Part shown: positions 1 through 11,700 of the stretch, piece after piece | How the letters are laid out: each line of letters begins with the position of its first letter | How positions within the stretch are numbered: position 1 is the first letter of the stretch | Assembly: GCA_932521025.1 (NCBI GenBank) | Contig: OW051471.1 | Coordinates: 868,001 to 932,000, forward strand | Source of the DNA: Oscheius onirici | Taxonomy: Eukaryota > Nematoda > Chromadorea > Rhabditida > Rhabditidae | Reading direction: 5' to 3' | DNA: 64,000 nt | Translations under genes and position numbers: made by a program | Notes under the pieces: generated by a model | The model's database searches: none | What the model was told of the DNA's origin: nothing | The model's input: the letters and a program-made list of their open reading frames with translations, nothing else

Positions 1-35
1 TTTTCGGTTATCGTAATTTTTTTTTATTCTTTCAG

Positions 36-496
36 ACGTAAACTGTTCTAAACAAGTGCAGACTTGTAAAAACTGCCGGTAAGACGACATAATGACTCCG
101 GTATCACGACGACGAGCCAAACACGTCTTTAAATCAGGTAAAGTTATTTTCAAATAGTCCGACTCAACATTCAGGCCTCAAGCGAAAAACTAGGACCAGA
201 CTGGCCGAAGATGTCGTCCTTCTCAATGGAGCTGTGTCGAAAACGTGGAAGAAGAAACCGCAAGAACAAATAGATGTTGAAGCATGGTACAAGCCATTAA
301 AAGTAAGTTATTTCTGTATTTTGCGAGGATATTTTAGTCTTCCATATCACAGCAACGGCCATCAAAAGGCCCATCTATCTTCACTCACCGAAAGACATCA
401 GAAAAAAACAGGCGGACACAACTAGCCTCTTACTGCGCGAGTTTCCTGTCAAAAAGGTATGGATTTGTTCTTCTATACAACAATCATCCTAGGTGA
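36..496 (+). CDS. 3' exons of an unidentified gene, 5' end outside the window
   Basis: Three exons join in one frame: 36-78, 158-302 and 338-456, with introns of 79 and 35 nt that begin GTAAG and end in AAATAG and TTTTAG. The first exon carries three closely spaced cysteines (C-x6-C-x2-C). The next two are rich in Lys, Arg, Ser and Gln, suggesting a nuclear or nucleic-acid-associated protein, but I recognise no family. The 3' end is uncertain. Read straight through, the frame stops with TGA at 494-496. If the GT at 457 is a donor, a further exon in another frame could run to the TAG near 648. An AATAAA lies at about 655, so transcription probably ends there on either model. The upstream part is missing, so function cannot be judged. 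The consistent phases make a real gene more likely than not. Confidence 0.4.
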
Positions 497-1109
497 AAGA
501 GAACTCGAAGACAGCGTCTCTTCTGAAGAGCCAACGCCTCCAAGCAATGAAACGAGCTCGAAGACGTGCCTCCGGATACCCTACCCTAGCCGATATCGAC
601 GGAATTTCATTCATTTTCGAGTCTTAGCACTAAAATTGTACTTATAGATGATTCAATAAACTTTTCTAAGAGAATTACTTGTTCTTGTCCAAGATTTACT
701 GCTACAAATTGATTTTTATCAAGAAAAGTAAATTTACCCAGTTTTTACTCACCCACAAGAGCCGGAAAGTTGATCAACGCGATGGCATATGTCCGTTTCT
801 TGTCCCATTTATTGTTTTCGTCATAAAAACGGACATCCATAAAGGAAAACCATAAAGAGGAGTATATTTTAGGGAAACGGTAATTGCGGAATAGAAAATA
901 CGTGATTACGTAAAAACGTCGTGCAAAATGTCGCACCTCCAGAATGGCGACGTTCAAACTGGCCGCGCTCAAAATGGATGGCGCCAAAGTGGGACGTGTT
1001 CAAAATGGTTTCGCACAGAGTGGTTTTCCGTATTTTGGGACTGTCTCATATTTAGTCCAGTAAAATGCTACTGTTAAAAAACAAAATAAATTCCTCTCAG
1101 CTGACTCCA

Positions 1110-1321
1110 ACTAGCCTATTTTGGTCAATTTTCCACCAATTTTAGCGTTTCACCACTCATTTTAGGGGTAATTTTTGACGAGAAATCGATTAGAAACAAG
1201 TAAAAATCGAAAAAATGAGTGTAGAACGAGAAAAACGCAAAAATGAAATTTGCCTTGGGTCCCGCCACGCAGTTGCCTGATTTCCCCTGCACGGCTGCAC
1301 GGCCATAATGAGACTGTCCCT
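1110..1321. repeat. truncated TTAA-flanked MITE, copy 1
   Basis: The right half matches the complete copies at 43275-43727 and 45758-46209, including the shared internal block ending in the terminal GAGACTGTCCCT, followed by TTAA at 1322-1325. The left half and left terminus are missing. Confidence 0.75.
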
Positions 1322-1477
1322 TTAAACCCCTGGTTAGGATGACAGTTTGTGTAAAAAACGTGCTTAGCTCGCAGAGAGAAATTATTGCTGCCCAAAAGTT
1401 TTTCGCTTGTTAGACTTTGTAAACACGTTTACTAAGACTGGAAAAATGTTGTACGGTTTGCTCAAAAAGAAGAGGAT

Positions 1478-1592
1478 TTTACGATTTTAGCTCTTCCCTC
1501 GAGACCCATTTAGCACGTAAAAATTGGATACTCGGTCGACAAATTCCAACTTTTGCTGCGTCGAAGGGAAGAGCTAGAATCTTACGGTAACC
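1478..1592. repeat. GATACTCAG-type hairpin element
   Basis: Imperfect inverted repeat built on agagct...cgagacccattt and TTGGATACTC. The same words recur, variously diverged, near 6840-6990, 25310-25400, 34415-34525, 48425-48500 and 60199-60372. It looks like a non-autonomous foldback family. Confidence 0.55.
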
Positions 1593-2389
1593 CCCCTTCT
1601 TTTGGAACAGACCATACAGTTCGAAAACCTGATATTTCTGTGGGTATGATGAAGTACTGAAAGCAGGAAATTGAATGATCAATCAATTTTCGTATTGCTC
1701 AGCCAACAAAGCAGTTAAGTTCCAAAAATGCCTTTCTTTACCCAGAACTTGAAACATCAAGAGCAACCAAAAAGTACTATGATCTTTTCAACATAACAAG
1801 AGCTCATTACCGTAAACTGATTTTTCGTGACGAAACCTATAAAACACGAATCCTGGCTGAACATCCTACGGTTCAGTATTATACTGGGATGCGAGACTAT
1901 TCCTCCGCGGAAGAAAAGACTGCGATTTCGTGACGAAATTCTTGTTCAAACTTTTTAACAAATTCTTGTTCAAACTTTTGTTCAAACACCCAAAACGTCA
2001 CTGCGACAATTTTTCTTCGTATTTTTCTGTAAATGGCGTCCAGCATCAATTGTTTCTAGTTTTTTTCGCTGTTCATACACGTTCCAGTTGAAACAAACAA
2101 ACATGGTACAGTCCTGTCTTTTCGAGCCCTTTGGCCTGAGATGTTTGGACTGAACGGTCTTTTCAAGCCATTTTCGCATTTTCCCGTCCAAAAACTCAAT
2201 TTCCGTCTCCCTCGGTCTACATAAAATACCGCTTCTCTTTCAAACGTGGTAAACGCATGGTCCACAAGCACATATACCACAGATTTTTGTTTTTAAAGGT
2301 CAAATCAGCTATCTTCTCAGTTTTTGTAACAATAGACAGGGTAAAAAAATAACCTTAGTCTGCTTCTAGTGATAGCCTGATAGCCTTTT

Positions 2390-2520
2390 TCATTGGCTGA
2401 GTATTCAACATTTACATGCTGTACGTGCTACGCAGCTAAATTCCCGCCAATTTGATATCAAAATTTTTCTAGAAGAAAGCGCATTCAAAAAATGCTCTCT
2501 ACATTTTGAACAACACATAT
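2390..2520. repeat. dispersed repeat, copy 1 (other copy 8295-8425)
   Basis: Both copies contain ttggctgagtat, a gcagctaaatt block, caatttgat and ctctacattttgaaca in the same order and spacing. The two copies lie just outside and inside the FMO gene. No coding content is visible. Confidence 0.6.
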
Positions 2521-2768
2521 TTGCCTTTGTGAACTCCATCGACGAAAAAAGTTTGTACTCTTATTACCCCCCCCCCCCCGTCTTTGAAGAAAAAAAGATA
2601 AAAATAGCGAGTATCATTCATTCACACAACTTCTTCTTTGTTGGGGGAACACAAATATCACCGGCCGTTTATCACAACACAAATAATTAGATGTTGGCAT
2701 ACTTGGATACAGAATACATGTTTTTATTATTATTTTGGGCTCAAAATAAGTGGAAAAAAGACCGGTAA

Positions 2769-5700
2769 CTATAGAAGAGCGACGATTAGTAGAAGAATCA
2801 GGACGGCCGTCAACCAGATTGGCAGCGAGTCTTTGGAGTGGAATTTGTACGAGTTTGGCTGAAAAATTAAGTTGAACATACGAAAAAAAAGTGGGATAAT
2901 CATGTCAAGACTATTGAACTAGTAGTCTTTCGTAACGAGACCCCCAGGGGACGTTACTTTGTGAGAATTTCTCGATCGAATTGTCCGCTCAAAATTTCTT
3001 ATATGCAAAAGTTGAAGCGTACTTTTCATTCAAGGGTATTGTTCGAGAAAAAGTGCATTATTTGACTAAAATGCGCGAAGAAACCACTAAATTTCGTTAT
3101 GGAACCCAAACAAATTATTATTTTAAAAAAGCGACCCGCAAAGAGCTTCGCGCTACGCGCAATAGAAAATCTTGCAAAATCAAGGTCAGAACGAGTTCTC
3201 CAAGACACTATAGTGGGCCGATGGAAAGTACGGAAATTTTTTAGAATATGTGCAAGAAAACTGTGGCCACCAGGGATAGTACACGTACGAGTACTCGTAC
3301 TCGTGTTTTTTGAAAACTGGGTGTTCAAGTACTCACATTCGAAATAGGTTTTCAGAAATGAGTAATCAAGATGGTAGTTCTTGAGGGTAATTTTATCAAA
3401 AAAGTATCATTTTGGACTGTTTTGTATGTTACGAAAGATCGACTGCTGTTTAGTATCAGAAAAAGGTTATACGAAATTTCTGAAACATCAAAGCTGGAAA
3501 AAAGGATTGTTCCCTGGAAGCTTTCCAAAACTTGCTGCTTACTCTCAGGCTGTAAAAATCGGAGAGTTTTTCTATTCAAAAAAGTTACAGTACTCCCAAA
3601 TTCTGACTAAGTAGGTTTTGCAGCGGAAAGCGTGGTTTCTGAAAGCTCTATAATCAGTTTTTAGGCGCCTTATTCTAAAACCCCTAAAATTAGTGGCCAA
3701 ATCGTGTCGGGACCCTCAAAAAGTGCTTGAAAGCTCACCTTATACGTCCTCTGATCAATGGACATTATGGATTTTCGGGCTCCCTCCCAGACATTTGGTC
3801 CCTGGAGACGGTAGACGGTCGATACACGTGGCCCAAACTCGACCTTCATAGCCAGAGCAGGATCTCGCCAAAAAGTCTTCATAAAGTCCGGCTTTGCGCC
3901 AATAATTTCCGCCAATTCGTCCATATAGTCGATGAATTCGATCTGGAATTTGGGAATTTGTGAGAGTTGAGGGAATATACACTCGAAGACCGATAATTGC
4001 CTGCTTCGCTAAATTATACAGAAACAGAAAACCCGTGCTTTTTTAAAAAAAATTAGCATTGGCTGTGTTACTTTTTGGAGGTTTCCAGATCGAGCTGCAT
4101 TGTTCATGAAAAACCGCCTACAAAACAACAAACTGTCAAAGTAGATCCTTTTATGGCTTTCTTGAAGCATGCCTTTTTTTTTGAGAATTTCAACACAAAA
4201 AAACTACCTGAATAGTGTGCCTCCTGCTATGTACATATCGTGTCTTGAGATCCTTCTTTTTCATTGCCACGTTGTGTTGCATCTGAAAACTTCGTGGTTT
4301 ACATATTTCTGTCTTTGTGCTGAACGAGTGAACGAACATTAGTTTCCTACAAATGCTTCTGATATAAATATAGTGAAACAAAAACTCCCACCAGGACGGT
4401 ACAGTTTCAAAAGCCCACAGTGAAAATTTCGCTAAAAAAATTGATTTCTTTTTGTAATGACGACCAGGCTACCATTAGTTTAATTTTCGAAAACAGCACA
4501 ATATAGAATTTTTGAAACCAAAAAAGTGCAATACTTGGCTTCCAAATTGCGTATTTTACATATTTTCTAAGCATTTTTGTACGCATTTTCCGTCACGCGT
4601 GACCTAAAGTACAAAAACGTTACACGTACCAAGGTCAAAAGTCCTCTGAACCCCAAAAGTCCCACCTGTTTCCTCGACGGAATATGCCTCGTTCCGGCAA
4701 AATTTTCAAAAAATACACGTGCTTGCATCTCGGAGACGGGGGCGATTGATCCGAAGGGCTGAAAATGAACTAAATATGCGAAAAATAAATATAAAAAAGT
4801 ACCTGGATGAGACCAATAATGGCCAGGGTATTGTGGTCAGCCGTCTCTAGAGGGAACATGTTGAGGTAGAGATCAACCTCATTTTCAACGACGGGGAAAA
4901 GTTTGCCGCCTTCACAGAGCTTGAACTCAAAGTTGTAGCCGGTGGCGAGGATTATCTGGAAAAGATAATTTTGTGAAAAAATGGTAATTTTCAGGACTTT
5001 TTACAGTTTCAGAGGCTGTATAAATCCAATTTTGGGTGCAGTAAATTACTAGGCTTTCGACAGGAAACAAAATTAGAAAAACCACAAAAGGAAGATTTTT
5101 CATGTTTCGAAGGTGACATAGGTATTCGAAATTCTCAAAGCAAGGTTTTGTTTGGTGTAGGCAACGGGCAAAAAGTCCAGGTTTCTATCCGAATCAACGG
5201 CAGGTATCTTTTGAGGGATCTGCAAGAAACCCCAGGAAAAACACGCTTTCCCGTTAGTTGCTTGATTGTTCCTTCCCGCCATTTCACCGGCTATCGTATT
5301 TTCCCGCGCTTGGCACCTCGTCTAAATTCCTATCGTTGATTTTTTAGTTTTTGTTGTATTCAACGTTTTTGTTGTGTTCACCGCTCTTTTTTGCTCTTCT
5401 AGTGATTTTGCTCTCGTTCCTGGCTAACAAGCAGATCGAGGGTCTAAGGTGGTAGCTAGTCGGTCTTATTGTTAGCTTCTCTTTTATTGACCTGTGAAAC
5501 AAGCTCCTGCGACGGTGACCATTGCGGAGGCTTCCTGAGGGGCCAGGTCGCGCGTCATTACGTTCCAAAGCTGCTCAACAATTTCTATGAACGCCTTCAT
5601 CTTCGTGGCAAGCTACTACCAATCCCTCAGAGGGGATAGAAACCTTGGTTGGGCCGAAGCGCGAATTGAACTTGGGACCTTTAGATTGACACTGGCGCCT

Positions 5701-8700
5701 TGTCGGTAAAGAAACTAATCGCACCAACTCTTTTTTAACCTTTTCTATGTTTCAAAGTTGTCGTATGTATGTGACTATTGATACGATTTTAATCTATTGA
5801 CTGCAGACCCTATAAAAATAAGTCGACGTTACTTGAGTTCCGAGTTACTTTACTTGAATATTGGTGCTTTTTTTGGATTTAGACCATGACCACATTTGGA
5901 CGTTTTCAAAAGTTGAGGTGGTTATGTGAGGTAGTTTTCTTTTTTGTTGTTTTACGGAAATTCGTTGCAGAAGAAAAGTTTCCTGGGCACCGTGAACCTC
6001 TTGCATCCAGTATTTCACTTTTTTTGGTGTTCCACGATAAAAGTTATACACGCAAAAGTTTCAATTCCGCACTGCCGGATGCGCTTTTTTCACAACTAAC
6101 CGAGTCTACATCATTGACAATAGTTCCGTCCACAAACTGAACATCGTTGTCATTGAACCTCTGAATTCCCGGCTTCATTTTGATACTACCACAGGCAATT
6201 CTCATTGGCAGATCGTCGTTGATGGTCTGGTGGGCACTGAAAAAAGTTATGTTGTACTCAAAAACGAGCGTTTTTCGCGCCAAAAGTTCAAAAATTACCC
6301 ACTTTAAGACGTGATGACTGGGCTGAAGACCGTACTGGGCGTGATCAAATCGCTTGTTGAGCATCGTCTCAATTAGGACACTCAGTAGGTACTCGGGAAC
6401 GACCTTTCGGATCGAATACAGGAATTTTCTGTTGAGAGCCATGTCCAGAGGCTTTCCGTAGTTGAAGACGCGGTTGAAGACCCAGGTTCCACGGCGGGTG
6501 ACCAGATATACCTGAAAATTCATGGTTTTTGAATTTTTTAGCTTGTTTTATTGTAACTTTACAATCCTCACCGGATTCGTAATACAATGTGGAAGACTGC
6601 AAAACATATATGACAAGATTGAAGTAAAAAAAATTTTTTTAGAACGTTCGAAGACTGACCAAATTTTGTCGGAAAAAGAGTCCTGACCAATCGAGAGTGT
6701 TGTTTCATAAGCTTCTTTCTAATAACTACAAAAAAAACAGAGAGCCAGAAAAGTTATTACTTTTACGAAAATTCTACGTTTTTGAGGTCTGCCGTTTGGT
6801 CTGTTCAAAAAACAGAGAGATTGCCGTAAGATTTTAACTCTTTTTTCAGACATATGCAGCACGCGAAAATTGGATACTCAGTCAACTAATTCGAAAGATA
6901 CGCGGCGAACTTTGGAATTTGTTGGCTAAGTATCCAATTTTTACGTGCTAAATGGGTCTCGAAGAGAAGAGCTAAAATCGGCTATCCCTCTTCTATGGTA
7001 ATCCCTCTTCTTTTTGAGCAGGCAAAGTTCCGACTAGAGAATGTGATTTTGCTTCCAATAGGATCCTCACTTGAAACAGACAAGACAGATATTTTCGGCA
7101 AAAGTAGAATAAGGAATCTTTTTTGTTCTAGTTTCACCAAAAACACTAATAAAGACCAGTACTAATAGTTTCGTTCTACAGCGTGCATGAAAGCTTCCAC
7201 TTTGCACAAAATTCGCTACAATTTGAAATGGAAATGGTCGTTATCTGCGTAAATTTGGAGTGTCGTGGTTCTTCACATGCTTTTTTGATAATGTTTCGCA
7301 AACTAAACCGCAAACTGAAAAGAGGTATTTGATGCTTCTGTAAAATTTCAGAAATGTAGAAAAGTCTCGTTTTGTTTCAACTTCGATGTATATAACTCGG
7401 TTCTGAGTTTTTATGATCGATGTGGAGGCGTGAGGGGAAAAATCAAAAATCGTTTTCAACAGTGTTTCACAAGATTCCTATAAGATTACAATCATCGTCT
7501 TCTCAGGTTAATTGCCTTCATCATCTTCTTTTATTTCCAATCTTCTCTATCTTTTTGCTATGAGAGGAGCGCTTTGATTACAAAAACCCACCTGTTTAGC
7601 GACTCTGCTCAGCTCCACAGCCACATCTCCTCCAGAATTTCCGACTCCGACCACGACGACCGTCTTATCTTCATAGCCTAAAAAAGTATGGTGAAAAAGA
7701 TCAAGAGAAGAATCAAAAGACCGGATAGTGGTGTTTGACAGCTTCTTATCTGGTGTCTAAGACCTACGATGATAAGTAACTTCTCGTATTTGTCCTACTC
7801 TCATTCCCTTTACGCTTTCGGATGACACCCTTTTGTGTCGTAAAAATGTGTGACAAATGGACCTCGCAGGAAAGATTATTCGGGTCACTGCAGAAATCTC
7901 TTTTAAAATGCGCTACCGCCTGTGTGTGTGTGTGAAGCTGAGATTTGTGGCTCGTGTATTGCAAGCGTTTAGTGCGCCGTGCGCGTGACCCGGGTTCGAT
8001 CCCCGCCGGGGACTATTTTTTCTGCTTTGTATTTTTGAGTTCCAAATGATGATAGCAAGTGCGTGCATGTGTGATTTTTTTTTCTTCTTTTTCATGTTTT
8101 GCACTTTTGGGACTATTGCGAGCCGCAGGCGAGGTGTAAGTCAAAGGGTCGACCAATCGGTCAACCACGACTAGGGCTCCGTGACAGAGCGAAGTCATGA
8201 ATTTATACTTTAGCCCTGGAAGGGCGTTGCCAACCTTGTCCATTTAATTGAACCGTCAGTTCAAAAAATAGAGCGCTATATTTGAATACCTAGGTCTTTT
8301 CTTGGCTGAGTATCCAACGTTTGCATGCTGCGCAGCTAAATTTTGGTCAATTTGATCTGCAAAATGTTCTATGAAAGCGCGCGCCTATTCAAAAACTACT
8401 CTACATTTTGAACAGACTTTATGGAACAATACTATACGATTCCCTTATCCTAAAAATTTTCAATGTTTCGTCTTTGGGGCATAAAAGTTGTTCCGATTTT
8501 ACCTACTGCTGGTGTTGATTTCTGCCATTTAGCCCAAAATGCCAGTTTTAGACTTTGTTTACATTTCGTTTCTCCGTTTTTCCTTCACAAGAGCGGCTGA
8601 TCATTATTAGTTTTTTTCTTCACATTTCTTGAAGCAAAAAAGGTTAGGCCTTAGAAAAGATAAAGACAAACAAACCTCTGTGATCCTTGTAGTGAAGAGA

Positions 8701-11700
8701 GTGGAAAATTTTGCCTTTGAACTTTTCTTGTCCTTCCCAAGGCTCGGGAGTGTAAGGAATAGAGTGGTGGCCGGAACACATCAAAACCGCATCGAAGATT
8801 TCAGTCTTTTCTTCTCCTTCTCTGAAAAGCGTTCGTGATTTTGGAACTTTTCCCCCGAGTTTCCTTTTGAAATTTCAGCGTTTCATCATCACCTCTTATG
8901 CAGTAAAAAACTCATTTTCGATGGGAGAGTGAAAATACTTCCAAAAAGCCTGTGAAGCTAACTTCCAAGTTGCGGTGGTTTGGTTTCCTGTTGGCTTAGT
9001 GCGGCGCGCTGAAAACTGAAAATCGCGATAACTCGAATCCACTGCATCCAATCGGTCTGAATTTTTTTCCTATGAAAAGACCATCGCAATTAACCTAGAA
9101 AAAAAATTGGGGTCGATCGGTAGAAAAATAAAATATTTTTCAAAACCATGTCGATCTCCGCCGTTACTCGTGACCCAGGCTGGTTTAGGAAATCTACCGA
9201 ACCGATTGATCCCAAAATTTGGCTAGAGGTTCAGAATCCACCGCATTCGTTGCGCGCAAACATTCAGACCGATTGGATAACTCTGAATGGGTCTCCTCAG
9301 ATGGGATTTTCCGGACTTGTCCAAAAGTGCTGGATTTTTTGGATACCTTCAGCGCGCCTACTGGTGTTCCGAATACAGCGTTTTGTGTTAGTAGTGAGCG
9401 ACAGAAAATATTCTTCGAATATTTAGCAAAAAGGGTTAAATATATCTGTAAAAAGCGACCCGCAAAGAGAAAGGTGGTTTGGGGTTTTAAAAAATAGGGC
9501 AATACAAAAACGGAGTAATATTATTTTGGGTCAAAGGAAAACCACAAACAACGTCAATTTCAGCTTCGTTCAGACGGTGTTGGGGTTTTCCTTTGACCCA
9601 AAATAATATTGCTCCGTTTTTGTATTGGTCTATTTTTGTAAACTCCAAACCACTTTTCTCTTTGCGGGTCGCTTGTTACAGATATATTCAAAAATGGTTT
9701 CACATTCACCCCTTTTGCTTTAAAAGTTGCTGGTTTTTGATTGACTGGCGGCCGAACCGGAAAAAAAATACAGACTTTCTTTTCAATAGGAGGGAATCGT
9801 ATTTTTTGTTTCATCTGTACCTCTCACACCGGGAAAAATAACCATTTCGATTATAGGACGAATCGGTTCCAAAAAAACTCTAAAGCTAACTTCTAATTGT
9901 AAGTTCAAACACATTTTTTTGTTTTCCATTCACCCCTTTTACTTTCAAAGTTGTTGCTATTTATTTTGGCCACGACATAGACAGCGTAATTTTTGAAACT
10001 GTTTTCAATATGAAGGAATCCTCCTTTGTGTTTCATCTTCACCTCTTATACAGTGAAACTGAGCCTTTTTCGATTTGAGGATTCCACTCCTTCCAAAAAA
10101 CTCTACTTCTAACCTTCAAGGTCCAAAATTTTTCTTTTTCATTCTAACTATTTATATCTTCCAATGACTTAAGTTTTGTTCCCTTCCGCTGTCGCAAAAC
10201 GATGTTGAACTATAAAAAAACGCTCGTAAAATGATGATGTTCAAAGTCCAAAGAAAATCTTTTTTTGTTCCACCTTCCCCACTTATTTCTAGAAAGAATT
10301 GCTATGCTGCTTGACCGATTTGACGGTATATATGTTGCATCATTCGCTGCCTTGCCAGTCACATAAAGCTCGAACATAGTCGTCAAAAACGTCAAGTAAT
10401 GGAGTAAACACGTAAAACATCTAAAACAAGGTTGGCAACGCCCTTCCAGGGCTAATGTAAAAATTCCTGGCTTCGCTCTGTCACGGAGCCCTAGTCGTGG
10501 TTTCCCTTTCATTCCTCCTTTGTTACTCTCCTCCAGTCACTCTCCCTGACCCTCCAAAGAAGCTACTGAAATTGTATGTGAACCCGCTCCCTCCCAAGCC
10601 TAATTTCGTAGGACCTGAACGGGTCGCCCGTTCCTAGCTTTAGTGAGTCTCAGTCCTACTGTCCCTTCTCTCCTTGTCACCCCTCTCCAGTCACCCCCCC
10701 TGTCCCTCCAAAGAAAGACACATACACAGAGACGCGAGAGCAATTTAAAGTGGATAAGAAAAAAAACTGGAGTATCCGAGCTCAGAAGGTGATTGAAAAT
10801 TTTTTTTCTAATCGTTTTGATGTTAAAATGTCGGAATTTTGATGAATTTTTCGATGAAAAGAAAATTAACCTGAAAAAAATTGCATTTTTGCCTTTTTAT
10901 GAGATTTACACTCTTCTTTTTTTATTTTTACTTGTTTTCAATCGATTTGACATCGAAAATTACGTCTGAAATGAGATGTGGAACGCTAAAATTAGTGGAA
11001 AATTGACGAAAATACAATATTTGAGGTGCTTGAGGTTTGAATGCGCGGACTTTCCAGATTGTTCCTATCTGGCTATATTGAGACTGTCCCTTTAAACTAG
11101 TTCAAAATGTTTAAACACTTTGAACTAGTGTGAACAGTTCACACTAGTGTAAACAGTTTGCACTGAAAAACAGTTCTAGCTGCAACATATAAATGAAAAA
11201 CTCACGGTGTCCAATATTCCACCTTCCACTGTCCCGTCGTCGAATAGTCCTCACTCCTTGACACATTCTTCACCTTGTGATTGAACCTGATGTACTTTTT
11301 TAGGTCGTAGTTGTCGGCGTAGCTGCGGAGATACCTAAACCTTTTTGTGTGATTTTTTTCCACTTTTTTTTGTCTTTTTTTGTGCTCTTCGAGCTCTCTG
11401 AGAATAACTCTCTTTTTGTCATCTAATACTCTCGCTTTTTTGAGTGATTCTTTGGTTTTCCTGAGACTGACATTGTGTCAACGAATAGGCGACTTATTTC
11501 TGATAGAGGCGTATGACCGGAAGGAAACGTTCTATGAAAGCAGGAGGGCAGAGGAAGGTACAGAGAGACAGAGGGACTTCTTTGAAAGTAGAGATAGGAG
11601 ATGGACTTTGGAACTATGCTTTTTTTGGCTGTAAAGAAGCTGACCTAGCGTTTACTAAAAAGCGAAAATCATAATTGGAGTCTTGTGAAACAAAATACGC

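Larger units (their letters stand above)
649..2768. other. intergenic stretch, repeats only
   Basis: No convincing coding exon was found on either strand. It contains a truncated copy of the TTAA-flanked element (about 1110-1321), a GATACTCAG hairpin (1478-1592) and one copy of a dispersed repeat (2390-2520). A run of ten C lies near 2570. The poly(A) signal of the FMO gene (AATAAA on the minus strand, 2723-2728) falls at the end of the stretch. Confidence 0.6.

Noticed and set aside
7930..8020. tRNA gene
   Set aside because: The B box and T run are good, but the acceptor stem has no 5' partner and no cloverleaf can be drawn.
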